NCBI RefSeq assembly: GCF_029914245.1
Contig: NZ_JARYZI010000001.1
Span: 496,001 to 560,000, forward strand
DNA length: 64,000 bases
Direction of reading: 5' to 3'
From: Fusibacter bizertensis
Lineage (GTDB): Bacteria > Bacillota > Clostridia > Peptostreptococcales > Acidaminobacteraceae
Of the stretch, positions 26,027 through 34,904 are shown in pieces. The notes beneath the pieces were generated by a model that was given only the letters and a program-made list of their open reading frames with translations, was not told the origin of the DNA and ran no database searches. The number at the start of each line of letters is the position of its first letter. The first letter of the stretch is position 1. Both the position numbers and the translations under genes were made by a program.

Positions 26027-26074
26027 ATTATATGATAGAATGTATGAATTTTTTGTTGGATTGCGTAAACGGTC
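26027..26074 (-). promoter_or_regulatory. Promoter with shared regulatory element (copy B)
   Basis: Minus strand: GACCGTTTACGCAATC, ACAA, ATTCTAT, and -10 TATAAT (26027-26032), in the same 48-bp register as copy A (19997-20044). The -10 lies 34 bases above the GH3 lipoprotein start. The -35 position is only A-rich. Confidence 0.65.
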
Positions 26075-26104
26075 GAACATAAACCATAATTTGCACTTAT
26101 ATCT

Positions 26105-26152
26105 AAAAAAAAAAAGACCTTCGCTTATCAATTACTGATTTGCTAGGGTCTA
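26105..26152 (-). terminator. Candidate terminator after the exonuclease gene
   Basis: A short AGACC/GGTCT stem with a large loop, followed by an 11-base T run on the minus strand. The stem is weak, the T tract convincing. Confidence 0.45.
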
Positions 26153-26177
26153 TCTAATTGCATCATATATTGCCTTA

Positions 26178-27125
26178 TCACTCAAACTTCTTAAAAAAAT
26201 CCACTTCTAAAATAACATGTAGGTTCTGGCCTGCCATTTTATAGTCTAGTGCTTTCTTAACTTTCGTCCCATAATTACCATACGCCCAAAGGGGACTGCC
26301 ATAAGCACCCACTAGCACGAAGTCAAGCTGCCGTGTTACTTGCGTAACAACACGTCCACCGTGCGCCAGTATAAACAGTTCGACATCTGTTTTCTCACCG
26401 TATCTAAAATCACCCGTTAAGCAAAAGCTTTTATCCTTAATCTCAAAGTGATCAGTGGTCGTCTTGAGCTGAACTGGCGTTTCTATTTGGCTATTGGTGA
26501 GATTTGATTTTAATTTATAGTATGAATTTGAGTATGAATTTCTATTAGTGTCTGTATGCTCATTTGATATTGAAACACTTTTTCCACGCATATGTGGTCT
26601 GTAAAATTCACTTACGAAGCTGTCATTATACCCGTGATGTTCCACGATGTGATAAAAAATACCTTGGCACCCTTTTGCATCAGAAAGTGCTTCATGATGT
26701 CTTTCAAGTAAAACACCTAAGGTAGCACACAGATAGTCTAAGCTATTTTTACGATATTTTAAAAAGCGGCGTGCAAGCACTACGGTACATATATAATGAA
26801 AGCATGGAACCTCTATACCATAATGTACAAGTGTCATGGTCAAAACACCAAGGTCAAACGTCGCATTGTGTGCAACGATGATGCTCTCTTCAAAATACGT
26901 CCTCACTGATGGCCATATCTCTTTAAGTGTTGGCTCATCCCTCACCATCGCAGGTGTAATCTTGGTAAGTCCTATATTGAAAGGATCAAATCTGACTTCA
27001 GGATTCACCAATATATTCGCTTCAAAGATCGTAATACCGTCTTCAACGACGACGATCCCCATGGAACTGATCCGGTCATTATTTCTATTTGGTGTTTCCA
27101 CATCAAAAAAAGTAAACCTCGACAT
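26178..27125 (-). CDS. DEDDh 3'-5' exonuclease with C-terminal BRCT domain
   Basis: 315 residues from the ATG at 27125 (AAGGGA seven bases upstream). The exonuclease domain (1-165) has FFDVETPN (catalytic Asp and Glu), VAHNATFDLGVL (second Asp), and HHEALSDAKG (His and last Asp), as in the DNA polymerase III epsilon family. A Ser/Asn/Thr-rich linker (about 190-235) leads to a BRCT domain (about 238-305: FCLTGDF, AHGGRVVTQVTRQLDFVLVG). Exonuclease-BRCT proteins occur in Firmicutes and probably act in DNA repair, but their job is not well defined. Confidence 0.85.
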   Translation of the reverse strand: MSRFTFFDVETPNRNNDRISSMGIVVVEDGITIFEANILVNPEVRFDPFNIGLTKITPAMVRDEPTLKEIWPSVRTYFEESIIVAHNATFDLGVLTMTLVHYGIEVPCFHYICTVVLARRFLKYRKNSLDYLCATLGVLLERHHEALSDAKGCQGIFYHIVEHHGYNDSFVSEFYRPHMRGKSVSISNEHTDTNRNSYSNSYYKLKSNLTNSQIETPVQLKTTTDHFEIKDKSFCLTGDFRYGEKTDVELFILAHGGRVVTQVTRQLDFVLVGAYGSPLWAYGNYGTKVKKALDYKMAGQNLHVILEVDFFKKFE

Positions 27126-27198
27126 ACAACTTCCCTTCACCACTTTTTCTATATTATAACACGTCTTTTTTTCTATTTTAGAATATAACTCGTTTTCT

Positions 27199-28485
27199 TT
27201 ACAATAACACGTCCTCTATCGCTTGATTTTCAAATCCAATCAGCATATTCCCTCTAGCATCTTCAAGTTTTAACCAGACGAGTTCGTGGTCCTCTTCAAT
27301 CTTTGGACGGTCAAAAGCCATCATTTCAACTTCATAGACGTGTGCATATACCTCGTAGAACTTTTGATGCTTTTTACTCCAGGTATACTCTTTATAATCT
27401 TCGATGAATTTGCCAACTTTGATGAGATGTCCTGTTTCCTCTACAAACTCTCGTTTTAGACATTCAATCAGATTTTCACCAGGGTCTAGTCCACCCCCAG
27501 GGAGACGATAACCTGATGGCACTCTCACTACTGCGATCTTTCCATCTTTTATTGCAATGCCATAAACACCTTCACGCGTTTCATAATACTTTCTTATGCG
27601 TGCACTCATCAAGTTATAAAAGTCTAAGTGTATACTCTTTTGAACTGCTGTCGGTAATCTTGGGATAATCTCATCAACAATATCAATCAGTATGATCACG
27701 CCTTTTGGTAACTCTGATGGCCCTATACTATCAAGTGCAATAGTAAACTTCTCTAGCATGCTTGGGTCAAGTTTTTCTGAGAGACGCTTCATACCAAGCT
27801 GTGCATTTTCTGCATCGTATAGATGTCTCAATACAACTGAAAGTGTCCCTGTCATATGGCTTGCTAAGCGAGAAGCCCATATAAGGTCTTCTCTTTCATA
27901 AGCAGCTTCAAATTCTAATAAATTAAATGTAAATGAATCGATATGCTCTCTGAGAACATCCTCAGTCACGGGATAACGCTGTGCTTTGTAATGGCGAAGC
28001 AAATCCTCCGGATCAAAAATAACTTTGATCTGATCCGTTGCTTTTAACGTTTCTTCCGTCACGGTGTAAAGGTCAAAGTGAAGGGCGTTTTCATATACCG
28101 CTACGATTTGAGGTGCGACAAAGTAGACTTCTTCGCTGAAAACGATTGGTCGATACTTTTCAAGATAGTCCATGCGCCGCTTTAAAAAATCTTCAAGCTG
28201 TTCCTTATGCACGAGGCAATAAAGGTCCACATCAGAATGTTTGTCGGCTTCGTCTCTTGCCAAAGATCCTTTGAGAAAAATGGCGCGAACTGCTACGTCA
28301 GACCTTAAAGCCTCAGACACCTTTCGAATCGCTTCCCACTGGTGGCTTGCAGAAGATGTAGGTTGCGAGTTAGATTGTGATTCAGAGTTAGATTGTGGTT
28401 CAGATTGTGGTTCAGATTGTGGTTCAAATTGTGATTTAGGTTGCGAATTAAATTGTGATTTTAAGTGTGATGTTGTTTTTTTCAC
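27199..28485 (-). CDS. Nucleotidyltransferase-Nudix fusion protein
   Basis: 428 residues from a GTG start at 28485, six bases after AAGGAG. The first 50 residues are low-complexity Gln/Ser/Pro/Glu repeats. A minor nucleotidyltransferase domain follows (about 55-150: IFLKGSLARDE and SDVDL, the metal-binding Gly-Ser...Asp-x-Asp pattern). A helical region (about 190-290) links to a Nudix domain (about 300-420), whose box is GGGLDPGENLIECLKREF followed by VEETG. It matches the 23-residue Nudix consensus. The protein may pair nucleotidyl transfer with hydrolysis of a nucleoside-diphosphate-linked compound; the substrate is unknown. It stands alone between unrelated genes. Confidence 0.8.
   Translation of the reverse strand: MKKTTSHLKSQFNSQPKSQFEPQSEPQSEPQSNSESQSNSQPTSSASHQWEAIRKVSEALRSDVAVRAIFLKGSLARDEADKHSDVDLYCLVHKEQLEDFLKRRMDYLEKYRPIVFSEEVYFVAPQIVAVYENALHFDLYTVTEETLKATDQIKVIFDPEDLLRHYKAQRYPVTEDVLREHIDSFTFNLLEFEAAYEREDLIWASRLASHMTGTLSVVLRHLYDAENAQLGMKRLSEKLDPSMLEKFTIALDSIGPSELPKGVIILIDIVDEIIPRLPTAVQKSIHLDFYNLMSARIRKYYETREGVYGIAIKDGKIAVVRVPSGYRLPGGGLDPGENLIECLKREFVEETGHLIKVGKFIEDYKEYTWSKKHQKFYEVYAHVYEVEMMAFDRPKIEEDHELVWLKLEDARGNMLIGFENQAIEDVLL
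28370..28450 (-). repeat. In-frame 12-bp tandem repeat in the nucleotidyltransferase N-terminus
   Basis: The plus strand shows repeated gattgtggttca units with point changes, coding on the minus strand for EPQS repeats that grade into NSES and QSNS. Unit length is a multiple of three, so gain or loss of units keeps the frame. Confidence 0.75.
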
Positions 28486-28560
28486 TAGCTTCTCCTTATC
28501 GTTGAACTATTGATGATCTATTGTTGAGTATTGAACATCTAATATTCTTTGTCGATTGTC

Positions 28561-29514
28561 TTACAAATACATTTTTCGATTGGGTAATGCTTTGGTTTCT
28601 TCATGCCCCCATATGATGGCTTCAACTAACCCCATCATTCGTCCTAACTTCAGCGTTTCGTAGTAGGCACTTTCCATTCCTGGTTTAATGATGACACCAT
28701 TTTCTCCAATGGTCACGAGTCCAATACTATCGCTAGATTTCCATCTGATAAATTTTGTTTGATCCCCGTGCTTGAATTTGAAATTATAGATGCCTAAATT
28801 AGGGATATCAATAACTAGTTTAGTTGATGGCAATTCAAAATTCGCAAGATCGTTTGCAGTATAAAATGCCAATAAAGTGGCTTTTTCATATGGTGTAAGT
28901 TTTAGTTCAATTGTTTTAGGTCCACCTGTGGTATCTGCTGTAAATGTGCCAGAAACTGTTGAAAGTTTTTCTTTTGCTGCGACGTTAAACGACGCTTCTA
29001 GCTCAAACGCATCTAGTTTAACATTTTCTCCAAATAATGCTGGAATCAAATGCTCAATGTCTTGATCACCTACTAGTTTTCCTATCTGAAGATGCGCCTC
29101 TTGTACTTTAACCAGCCAGTCAGAAGGATCTCCTACCGTAAATTCAATTTGCTTTGTTACCGCCAATTGTTTTTGGCTATAAATCCCCTCAATGCTACTG
29201 AAAAGACTATCAAACGGCTGCTTTAGCTTCGTATTTTGATGCATTAATTTTGCGGTGATTTCTTTCGCATTTGTCACTTGGTCCTGTAACTGTTCAAGTT
29301 CAACTTCATCAGCGCTATTGGCGATTTTATAAGAAAGCATATATAATTTCATGCTTTGTGAAATTTCTTCATCGTAGTTCTTTTCTTTATGTATAAATGT
29401 AACGGCTATGAGCATCACAAGCAAACTAACGAGCGTTACTGCAAATATGAACTTGGCTTTATTATTGATTTTGAAGTTTGTTTTGGGATTGATTTTGAAA
29501 CTGCTTTTCGGCAT
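28561..29514 (-). CDS. Single-span membrane-anchored protein of unknown function
   Basis: 317 residues. A basic N-terminus contains near-repeats SFKINPKTNFKINNKAKF (1-22), then one membrane segment (about 23-43), and the rest is outside the membrane. The exterior begins with a predicted coiled helical region (about 50-130). It is followed by a beta-rich domain with KLTPYEKATLLAFYTANDL and a C-terminal helix ending near WGHEETKALPNRK. I do not recognise a family. AAGGAGG ends five bases before the ATG. Confidence 0.75.
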   Translation of the reverse strand: MPKSSFKINPKTNFKINNKAKFIFAVTLVSLLVMLIAVTFIHKEKNYDEEISQSMKLYMLSYKIANSADEVELEQLQDQVTNAKEITAKLMHQNTKLKQPFDSLFSSIEGIYSQKQLAVTKQIEFTVGDPSDWLVKVQEAHLQIGKLVGDQDIEHLIPALFGENVKLDAFELEASFNVAAKEKLSTVSGTFTADTTGGPKTIELKLTPYEKATLLAFYTANDLANFELPSTKLVIDIPNLGIYNFKFKHGDQTKFIRWKSSDSIGLVTIGENGVIIKPGMESAYYETLKLGRMMGLVEAIIWGHEETKALPNRKMYL

Positions 29515-29817
29515 GAGAACCTCCTTACATTAGGCTTATATTTTAGTATATGAAACCACTTCAAATTGATAAGAATTTGAGTTGATTAGGGGTAATACTT
29601 CTTACATTATATCAAATTAAACTAGAAACTTTACTATTTTTATACAATTTAGAACTATAGGATGATTAATCATATCCCACTCTAATGCTAATCATGCCGT
29701 TAAAATTGCAAGTTACGTTGAAAACAGCTTTTTTTTTTATAAATAATCTATACTAAAGTAAAATTGCAATGTTTTTACATAAAAAAGCAGATTGCATGTA
29801 ACCATTTGGAGGGCATC
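29515..29817 (+). other. Intergenic region between divergent genes
   Basis: 303 bases separate the anchored protein gene (minus) and the chemoreceptor gene (plus). A TATACT at 29750-29755 could be the -10 of the chemoreceptor promoter, but no -35 box lies at normal spacing. A GCCGTTAA at about 29696 is sigma-D-like but lacks the matching TAAA. No small gene or stable hairpin is apparent. Confidence 0.4.
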
Positions 29818-31554
29818 ATGAAAAAAACAATTATAAAAAAAATTCAATTTATTTTAGTGACCTTAGCACTCTTGTTCATCATTAATACCATTGCAAGTGG
29901 CGTAACAAACTCTCAAGTCACGCTTTCATCAACCCTCATGTCAAAAGTTTTTTTACCTATGAAATCTGAACAGCTTGCTGTTTTTACTGGTATTGAAGCC
30001 ATAAACTCAGAAATAAATATGGCAGCACTTCAATCCACTCAAGAAAGCAATTCATTCATTTCACAACTTGATAGTGACATGAATGATATAACTTTAAGTT
30101 TAGACCATATGGCCGAACTCTCCAAGTTTGCCACAGAAAAGATCATGAACTCTACAATAGAAGATGCCTTTGCGCCCTTATATGAATCAGCAACACTTTA
30201 CTTAAGTGATGTAAGTCAATATGCCAAAACAACTCAGCAACAAATGCCAACAAGTATTGAATCAAACAAATTAGCCTCATCATACAGCGCTCTTAAAACA
30301 GCTGAGTTAAACTATGATAAAATCATCCAGTCAAGTCTCGATCATGAAAATATCCTTATTGATCAAAGGGTCAATCGCTTAAAACTTATTAACATCGTAA
30401 TGGGCATACTTTTTTTACTAGCAGGAATCGGGTCTTTTGTAGTTGTACTAAGATCTGTTAAGAAACCAATGGAACAGGCAAACGAACAAATCAAAGCGAT
30501 TATTGAAAGCATCCAAAACTCTGAAGGGGATTTAACACTTCGTTTAGAAAGTAAACATGATGACGAGATTGGAATGATCATTAAAAGCATGAATATACTG
30601 TTAGATATTTTACAACATGCGATGATTTCTATCAAATCAAGTAGTCATGCGATGAAACAAAATGCAACGATCATCAATGAAAATGTTAACGAATCAAATG
30701 CATCAATTGATGTGATTTCTTCCACCATGTCTGAACTCTCAGCAAGTATGCAAGAAATTAATGCCTCCATTGAATGGATGGAAACGGGTTCCATCAATAT
30801 CTTTGATCTCGCACAAGGCATCTCAGATAACTCAATCAAAAATGGTAGTGTCGTCAAAGAACTTGCTCAAAAATCAAGTGATATATATGAACAAACTGAA
30901 AAAAACCGACAACAAACAAAATCAGTTATCGGCGATATGAAAGAGCATATAGGAATTTCTCTTGAAAAAAGTCAATCCGTTAATCAAATTAGTGATTTAA
31001 CCCTTGATATCATCAATATTGCTTCTCAAACCAACTTGCTTTCACTAAATGCAAGTATTGAGGCAGCTCGTGCTGGAGATGCGGGTAGAGGATTTGCTGT
31101 TGTTGCGGATGAAATTAGAAAACTTTCTGAAGGATCTCAAAACATTGCCAATCAAATTCAAAGTTTAAGTCACACCGTCATTAATTCTGTAAGCGATTTA
31201 GTGCAAATTTCTGAAGAATTAATGAAATATGTAGACAATCATATCCTTGAAGACTACAATACTTTCGTAAATGTTACTGCAAAGTATAAACATGACATTT
31301 CTGAAATTGATATTATACTCTCTCAATTTGTTAATAAATCCATAGAACTAAAAGATATATCACAGCAAATGGCGAAGGGTACTAAAGAGATTTCATATGC
31401 GGTTGATGATAGTGTAAAAGGAATTATTGATTCTACTTACAATATGAATGTCCTAAACTCAAATATGAATAAAATTAGCAATGAAAGTGAAAAAAACAAA
31501 GCTTTATCCAATCAATTAAGCGAAGAAACTGGGATTTTTAAAATCGTTGAATAG
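29818..31554 (+). CDS. Methyl-accepting chemotaxis protein
   Basis: 578 residues, start at the ATG 29818 preceded by GGAGG. First membrane segment at about 9-29, a helical four-bundle-like periplasmic-side domain (about 30-190), second segment at about 197-217. A HAMP domain follows (about 218-270), then a signalling domain whose hairpin tip reads [20 protein letters not shown] and [16 protein letters not shown]. This relays ligand binding to CheA. The sensing region is mostly helical with no PAS/Cache motif visible, so the ligand is unknown. It is one of only two plus-strand genes. It ends at a strong hairpin facing the convergent pflA. Confidence 0.92.
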   Translation: MKKTIIKKIQFILVTLALLFIINTIASGVTNSQVTLSSTLMSKVFLPMKSEQLAVFTGIEAINSEINMAALQSTQESNSFISQLDSDMNDITLSLDHMAELSKFATEKIMNSTIEDAFAPLYESATLYLSDVSQYAKTTQQQMPTSIESNKLASSYSALKTAELNYDKIIQSSLDHENILIDQRVNRLKLINIVMGILFLLAGIGSFVVVLRSVKKPMEQANEQIKAIIESIQNSEGDLTLRLESKHDDEIGMIIKSMNILLDILQHAMISIKSSSHAMKQNATIINENVNESNASIDVISSTMSELSASMQEINASIEWMETGSINIFDLAQGISDNSIKNGSVVKELAQKSSDIYEQTEKNRQQTKSVIGDMKEHIGISLEKSQSVNQISDLTLDIINIASQTNLLSLNASIEAARAGDAGRGFAVVADEIRKLSEGSQNIANQIQSLSHTVINSVSDLVQISEELMKYVDNHILEDYNTFVNVTAKYKHDISEIDIILSQFVNKSIELKDISQQMAKGTKEISYAVDDSVKGIIDSTYNMNVLNSNMNKISNESEKNKALSNQLSEETGIFKIVE

Positions 31555-31566
31555 GTTCGTAATAGA

Positions 31567-31596
31567 TGATAGACCACCATTTCTGGTGGTCTATCA
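31567..31596. terminator. Hairpin between convergent mcp and pflA
   Basis: A 13-bp perfect stem (31567-31579 with 31584-31596) and TTTC loop, 12 bases past the chemoreceptor stop. The flanking T tracts are weak on both strands; it may serve both genes. Confidence 0.6.
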
Positions 31597-31612
31597 TAAA
31601 AATTTACCACCT

Positions 31613-32323
31613 TCAAAACTCCCTCCTAAACACCATCTGCCACTCCTCCCACTTCTCTTGCCCCATGCTATGATATGGCAAGCGTTCGAGCCTTTCTCTA
31701 GTGGGATGTGCTGTAAGTTCATCAAGCTGTGAGAGGTGGGCATCTGTGTCGTTGATGCCTTTTAGGACAACCTGTCTGATCCAGTAGGGTTTGTTTTGTG
31801 CTTTGAGGGTTGCTAAGGTGGCGAGTGGGTTTTTGAGGCTATGCTTGGTCAAAGTTTGATGAAGTGCTTCGTCTGTGGCTTTGATGTCGAGGATGACGAG
31901 GTCGATAGCGTCCATGAGGTTTTGCGTATCGTCACTTATGATACTGCCTGAAGTGTCAAGTGCAGTGTGTATTCCCACACTTTTTAGGGCTTTTACCAGT
32001 GGTAAAAGCCCTTTTGCTTGCAATAAGGCTTCGCCACCTGAAAAAGTGACGCCGCCTTTGTCTTTATAATAGGGTTTGTATCTTAGTACGAGTTCATAAA
32101 GGGACAGTGCACGCATCATCGTCCCTTTTCCCGCGTTAGCTAACCAAGAGTCTGCATTATGGCAGTACTGACAGCGCATGGGACAGCCTTGAAGAAAGAT
32201 CACTGTTCTAAGACCCGGACCATCCAGTGCGCCTAGCGTTTCAATTTTGTAGACTTCTAATTCATAAGCATCTAATTCATAAGTTTCTAAATCATAAGCT
32301 TCTAAAGTTTCCTGAACAAGCAT
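31613..32323 (-). CDS. pflA: Pyruvate formate-lyase activating enzyme
   Basis: 236 residues. It is a radical SAM enzyme that installs the glycyl radical on PflB. The cluster motif is GCPMRCQYCHN (CxxxCxxC), preceded by DGPGLRTVIFLQ. VTFSGGEALLQ is the SAM-contact Gly-Gly-Glu. Residues 1-25 are an unusual extension of five-residue repeats on Y-x-L/I-E/D ahead of the usual start of the fold. AAGGG lies seven bases before the ATG. It follows pflB by two bases and depends on the pflB promoter and riboswitch. Confidence 0.93.
   Translation of the reverse strand: MLVQETLEAYDLETYELDAYELEVYKIETLGALDGPGLRTVIFLQGCPMRCQYCHNADSWLANAGKGTMMRALSLYELVLRYKPYYKDKGGVTFSGGEALLQAKGLLPLVKALKSVGIHTALDTSGSIISDDTQNLMDAIDLVILDIKATDEALHQTLTKHSLKNPLATLATLKAQNKPYWIRQVVLKGINDTDAHLSQLDELTAHPTRERLERLPYHSMGQEKWEEWQMVFRREF
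32248..32307 (-). repeat. 15-bp tandem repeats in the pflA N-terminus
   Basis: About four imperfect copies of a 15-bp unit (plus strand catctaattcataag). They code on the minus strand for AYDLE, TYELD, AYELE and VYKIE. The unit length keeps the reading frame. Confidence 0.8.
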
Positions 32324-32325
32324 CT

Positions 32326-34578
32326 CTAAACCCTTTCATGATAGGTTCTGCTAATAACTTCTAATTGTTGTGCTTGGCTAAGTCTGTGGAAGTTGACGGC
32401 ATATCCTGATACACGTATGGTGAGGTTTGGATATTTTTCAGGATGCGCCATTGCATCCATGAGTTTTTCTCTGCTGAGAACGTTGACGTTGAGATGATGG
32501 GCATTTTGAGAAAAATAGCCATCCATGATCGATACGAGATTCTCTACTTGTGTCGCTTCATCTTGTCCGATGGTTTCTGGACGAATAGAAAATGTACATG
32601 ACACGCCGTCCCTGCAACAGTCAAAAGGAATCTTTGCCACTGAATTAAGCGATGCCAGTGCGCCTTTTGTTTCTCGGCCATGCATCGGGTTAGCGCCTGG
32701 TGCAAATGGTGCCCCTGCTTTTCTGCCATCAGGCGTACTCCCCGTTTTCTTACCATACACGACGTTTGATGTGATGGTGAGGATTGATAGTGTATGCTCA
32801 GCATTTCTATAAGTTGGGTGCATTTTTAGTTTTGTGATAAATCTTTGCGTTAATTCTGCTGCAAGGGTATCTACGCGGTCGTCGTCGTTGCCGTATTTTG
32901 GAAAATCCCCTTCAACTTCAAAGTCGACGATCAAACCAGTGGCATCTTTGATGGGTTTCACTTTGGCGTATTTCATGGCTGAAAGTGAATCCGCTACGAC
33001 ACTTAAGCCAGCGATACCAAATGCCATATAGCGGTGAATATCTGTATCATGAAGTGCCATTTGTGTTTTTTCATAGGCGTATTTATCGTGCATAAAGTGG
33101 ATGATGTTCATGGTGTTGACATATTTCTCACAGATCCAGTCTAGCATCTTGTCAAATGCGAGGTTTACCGCTTCATACTCGAGTAATTCACTGGAAGGCG
33201 ATAGCACGTCCTCCCCTAAACCCAATGTTTTTAAAGAAGGTGTGATTTGTTTTCCCGTGCGCTCATCTCTTCCGTCGTTGATCGCCAGTAGCAAAGTCTT
33301 GGCGAGGTTACAGCGCGCGCCGAAAAACTGCATCTCTTTGCCAATTCGCATCGCTGACACACAGCAAGCAATCCCATAATCATCGCCATATAGTGGACGC
33401 ATCAAGTCGTCGTTTTCATATTGTATCGCATCGGTTTGGATGGACATCTTCGCACAGTAACGTTTAAACGGCTCTGGAAGTGCATCTGACCAAAGGACTG
33501 TCATGTTGGGTTCTGGCGCAGGTCCAAGATTTTGAAGGGTGTGTAAAAAGCGATAGGTGGTCTTTGTCACCAGCGTTCTCCCGTCAAGTCCCATACCGCC
33601 TAAGCTCTCAGTGATCCAGAGGGGATCGCCTGCAAAAAGTTCGTCGTAATCTGGAGTTCTCAGTTGTCTCGCCATGCGCAGTTTGATGATGAAATCGTCG
33701 ATGAGCTCTTGTGCACTGGTCTCATCAAGGTTGCCATTTTCCAGATCACGCTGAATATAGATATCGAGGAAGGTACTCACCCTACCCAGTGACATCGCTG
33801 CACCATTTTGCTCTTTGATTGCGCCAAGGTAGCCATAGTAAGTCCACTGAATGGCTTCCCTTGCATCCATAGCAGGTCTGCCAATATCGTGACCATACGC
33901 CATAGCCATATCTTTGAGTTTGTGTAGAAAATCGATTTGCTTGTAAAGTTCTTCTATTAACCCGATGCTACCTTCGAGCATCGCTTGTTTTTCACGGTAT
34001 TTTTTATCGCTTTGTTTCTCCTGAATCAATCGGTCGATACCATAAAGTGCAATTCTTCGGTAATCTCCAATGATGCGACCTCTGCCGTAAGCGTCAGGTA
34101 GTCCAGTGAGGATTCCCGCTGAACGCAGTTCCTTGATTTCGTCAGAGTACACCCTAAACACCCCGTCGTTGTGTGTGGTTTTATAGGCGAAGTGTTCTTC
34201 AACTTGCTTAGAGAGTTTGTACCCATAGGCTTCACACGCCTGTCTCGCCATACGTATGCCACCAAAAGGGTTGACGCCACGTTTAAGCGGTGCATCGGTT
34301 TGAAGTCCTACGATCAGTTCGTTCTCTTTGTCTATATAGCCCGGTTCATAGGTGAGTAGCGATGAAACGCGCTCTGTGTCTATGTCCAGTACGCCACCTG
34401 CCTTGTGTTCTTCCTTCATCAGATCAAGTACTTGCTGCCAAATGGCGTGTGTACGGTCAGTTGGCGATGCCAAGAAGGATTCATCCCCTTCGTAAGGCTG
34501 ATAGTTCGCCATGATAAACGCCCTTACGTCTATCGCTGATTGATCCAAATCTGATGTTTGTTTGCTTTTTTGATTCAT
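32326..34578 (-). CDS. pflB: Pyruvate formate-lyase
   Basis: 750 residues, typical length. It converts pyruvate and CoA to acetyl-CoA and formate in the anaerobic cytoplasm. The catalytic cysteine pair is in [13 protein letters not shown] (about residue 400), and the glycyl-radical site is RVSGYAVNF near the C-terminus. AGGAGG precedes the ATG by nine bases. It is the first gene of the pflB-pflA operon, with a ZTP riboswitch and intrinsic terminator in the leader. Expression is therefore expected to rise when ZTP signals folate (10-formyl-THF) shortage, as formate feeds that pool. Confidence 0.96.
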   Translation of the reverse strand: MNQKSKQTSDLDQSAIDVRAFIMANYQPYEGDESFLASPTDRTHAIWQQVLDLMKEEHKAGGVLDIDTERVSSLLTYEPGYIDKENELIVGLQTDAPLKRGVNPFGGIRMARQACEAYGYKLSKQVEEHFAYKTTHNDGVFRVYSDEIKELRSAGILTGLPDAYGRGRIIGDYRRIALYGIDRLIQEKQSDKKYREKQAMLEGSIGLIEELYKQIDFLHKLKDMAMAYGHDIGRPAMDAREAIQWTYYGYLGAIKEQNGAAMSLGRVSTFLDIYIQRDLENGNLDETSAQELIDDFIIKLRMARQLRTPDYDELFAGDPLWITESLGGMGLDGRTLVTKTTYRFLHTLQNLGPAPEPNMTVLWSDALPEPFKRYCAKMSIQTDAIQYENDDLMRPLYGDDYGIACCVSAMRIGKEMQFFGARCNLAKTLLLAINDGRDERTGKQITPSLKTLGLGEDVLSPSSELLEYEAVNLAFDKMLDWICEKYVNTMNIIHFMHDKYAYEKTQMALHDTDIHRYMAFGIAGLSVVADSLSAMKYAKVKPIKDATGLIVDFEVEGDFPKYGNDDDRVDTLAAELTQRFITKLKMHPTYRNAEHTLSILTITSNVVYGKKTGSTPDGRKAGAPFAPGANPMHGRETKGALASLNSVAKIPFDCCRDGVSCTFSIRPETIGQDEATQVENLVSIMDGYFSQNAHHLNVNVLSREKLMDAMAHPEKYPNLTIRVSGYAVNFHRLSQAQQLEVISRTYHERV

Positions 34579-34644
34579 GTCACATTTCCTCCTATTGTGT
34601 AATTGGAAACGCTCTATGTCGAATTTGAGGCTTTAGACAAATAA

Positions 34645-34676
34645 GAAAAATCTTCGGGCTTCGAGCCCTCAGATTT
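34645..34676 (-). terminator. Expression-platform terminator of the ZTP riboswitch
   Basis: Minus-strand stem AAATCT-GA-GGGCT with AGCCC-GA-AGATTT (34648-34676), followed by T5. It lies between the aptamer and pflB. It forms the 3' half of an element repeated at 51623-51678. Confidence 0.8.
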
Positions 34677-34715
34677 TGTCACAAAGTAGTTGTGACTAAA
34701 TTAAAGCCAACACAT

Positions 34716-34807
34716 CCTGAGCGTAAGTGCCCAGGCGGTCGGCTAATAGTCTATTTCACTCAATCCCCCGTGGTAAGCCCCACATATTCCGCCAGTTTTG
34801 AGTAGAC
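34716..34807 (-). ncRNA. ZTP riboswitch (pfl motif) aptamer upstream of pflB
   Basis: All the family's parts are readable on the minus strand. P1 is GTCTACTCAA paired with TTGAGT...TAGAC. The conserved ACTGGCGGA is present, and P2 is GTGG/CCAC followed by GGGGGA. The invariant CCGCCTGGGCA begins P3 (CCTGGGC/GCTCAGG). A GGCGG/CCGCC pseudoknot joins the two halves. The family binds ZTP and ZMP and turns on folate and purine one-carbon genes, pfl being the namesake target. A GTCACAA hairpin and the terminator follow. Confidence 0.92.
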
Positions 34808-34830
34808 ATGGTTACATTTAATTTGTGTTT

Positions 34831-34859
34831 ATTATAAACGAGAATGCAGTGTGTGTAAA
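34831..34859 (-). promoter_or_regulatory. Predicted sigma-A promoter of the ZTP riboswitch-pflBA operon
   Basis: Minus strand: TTTACA (34854-34859), 17-bp spacer, TATAAT (34831-34836). Transcription would start about 15-20 bases above the aptamer P1. Confidence 0.75.
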
Positions 34860-34904
34860 TAAGAAAGTTTAAATTTGTTAAAAACACCTTCAACTTTCTT
34901 CATC

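Noticed and set aside
29690-29760. Sigma-D promoter for the chemoreceptor gene (GCCGTTAA)
   Set aside because: No TAAA lies 14-16 bases upstream, so the match is half a promoter only.
32544-32804. Second minus-strand frame inside pflB
   Set aside because: It is an alternate frame within a highly conserved enzyme gene, without a start signal.
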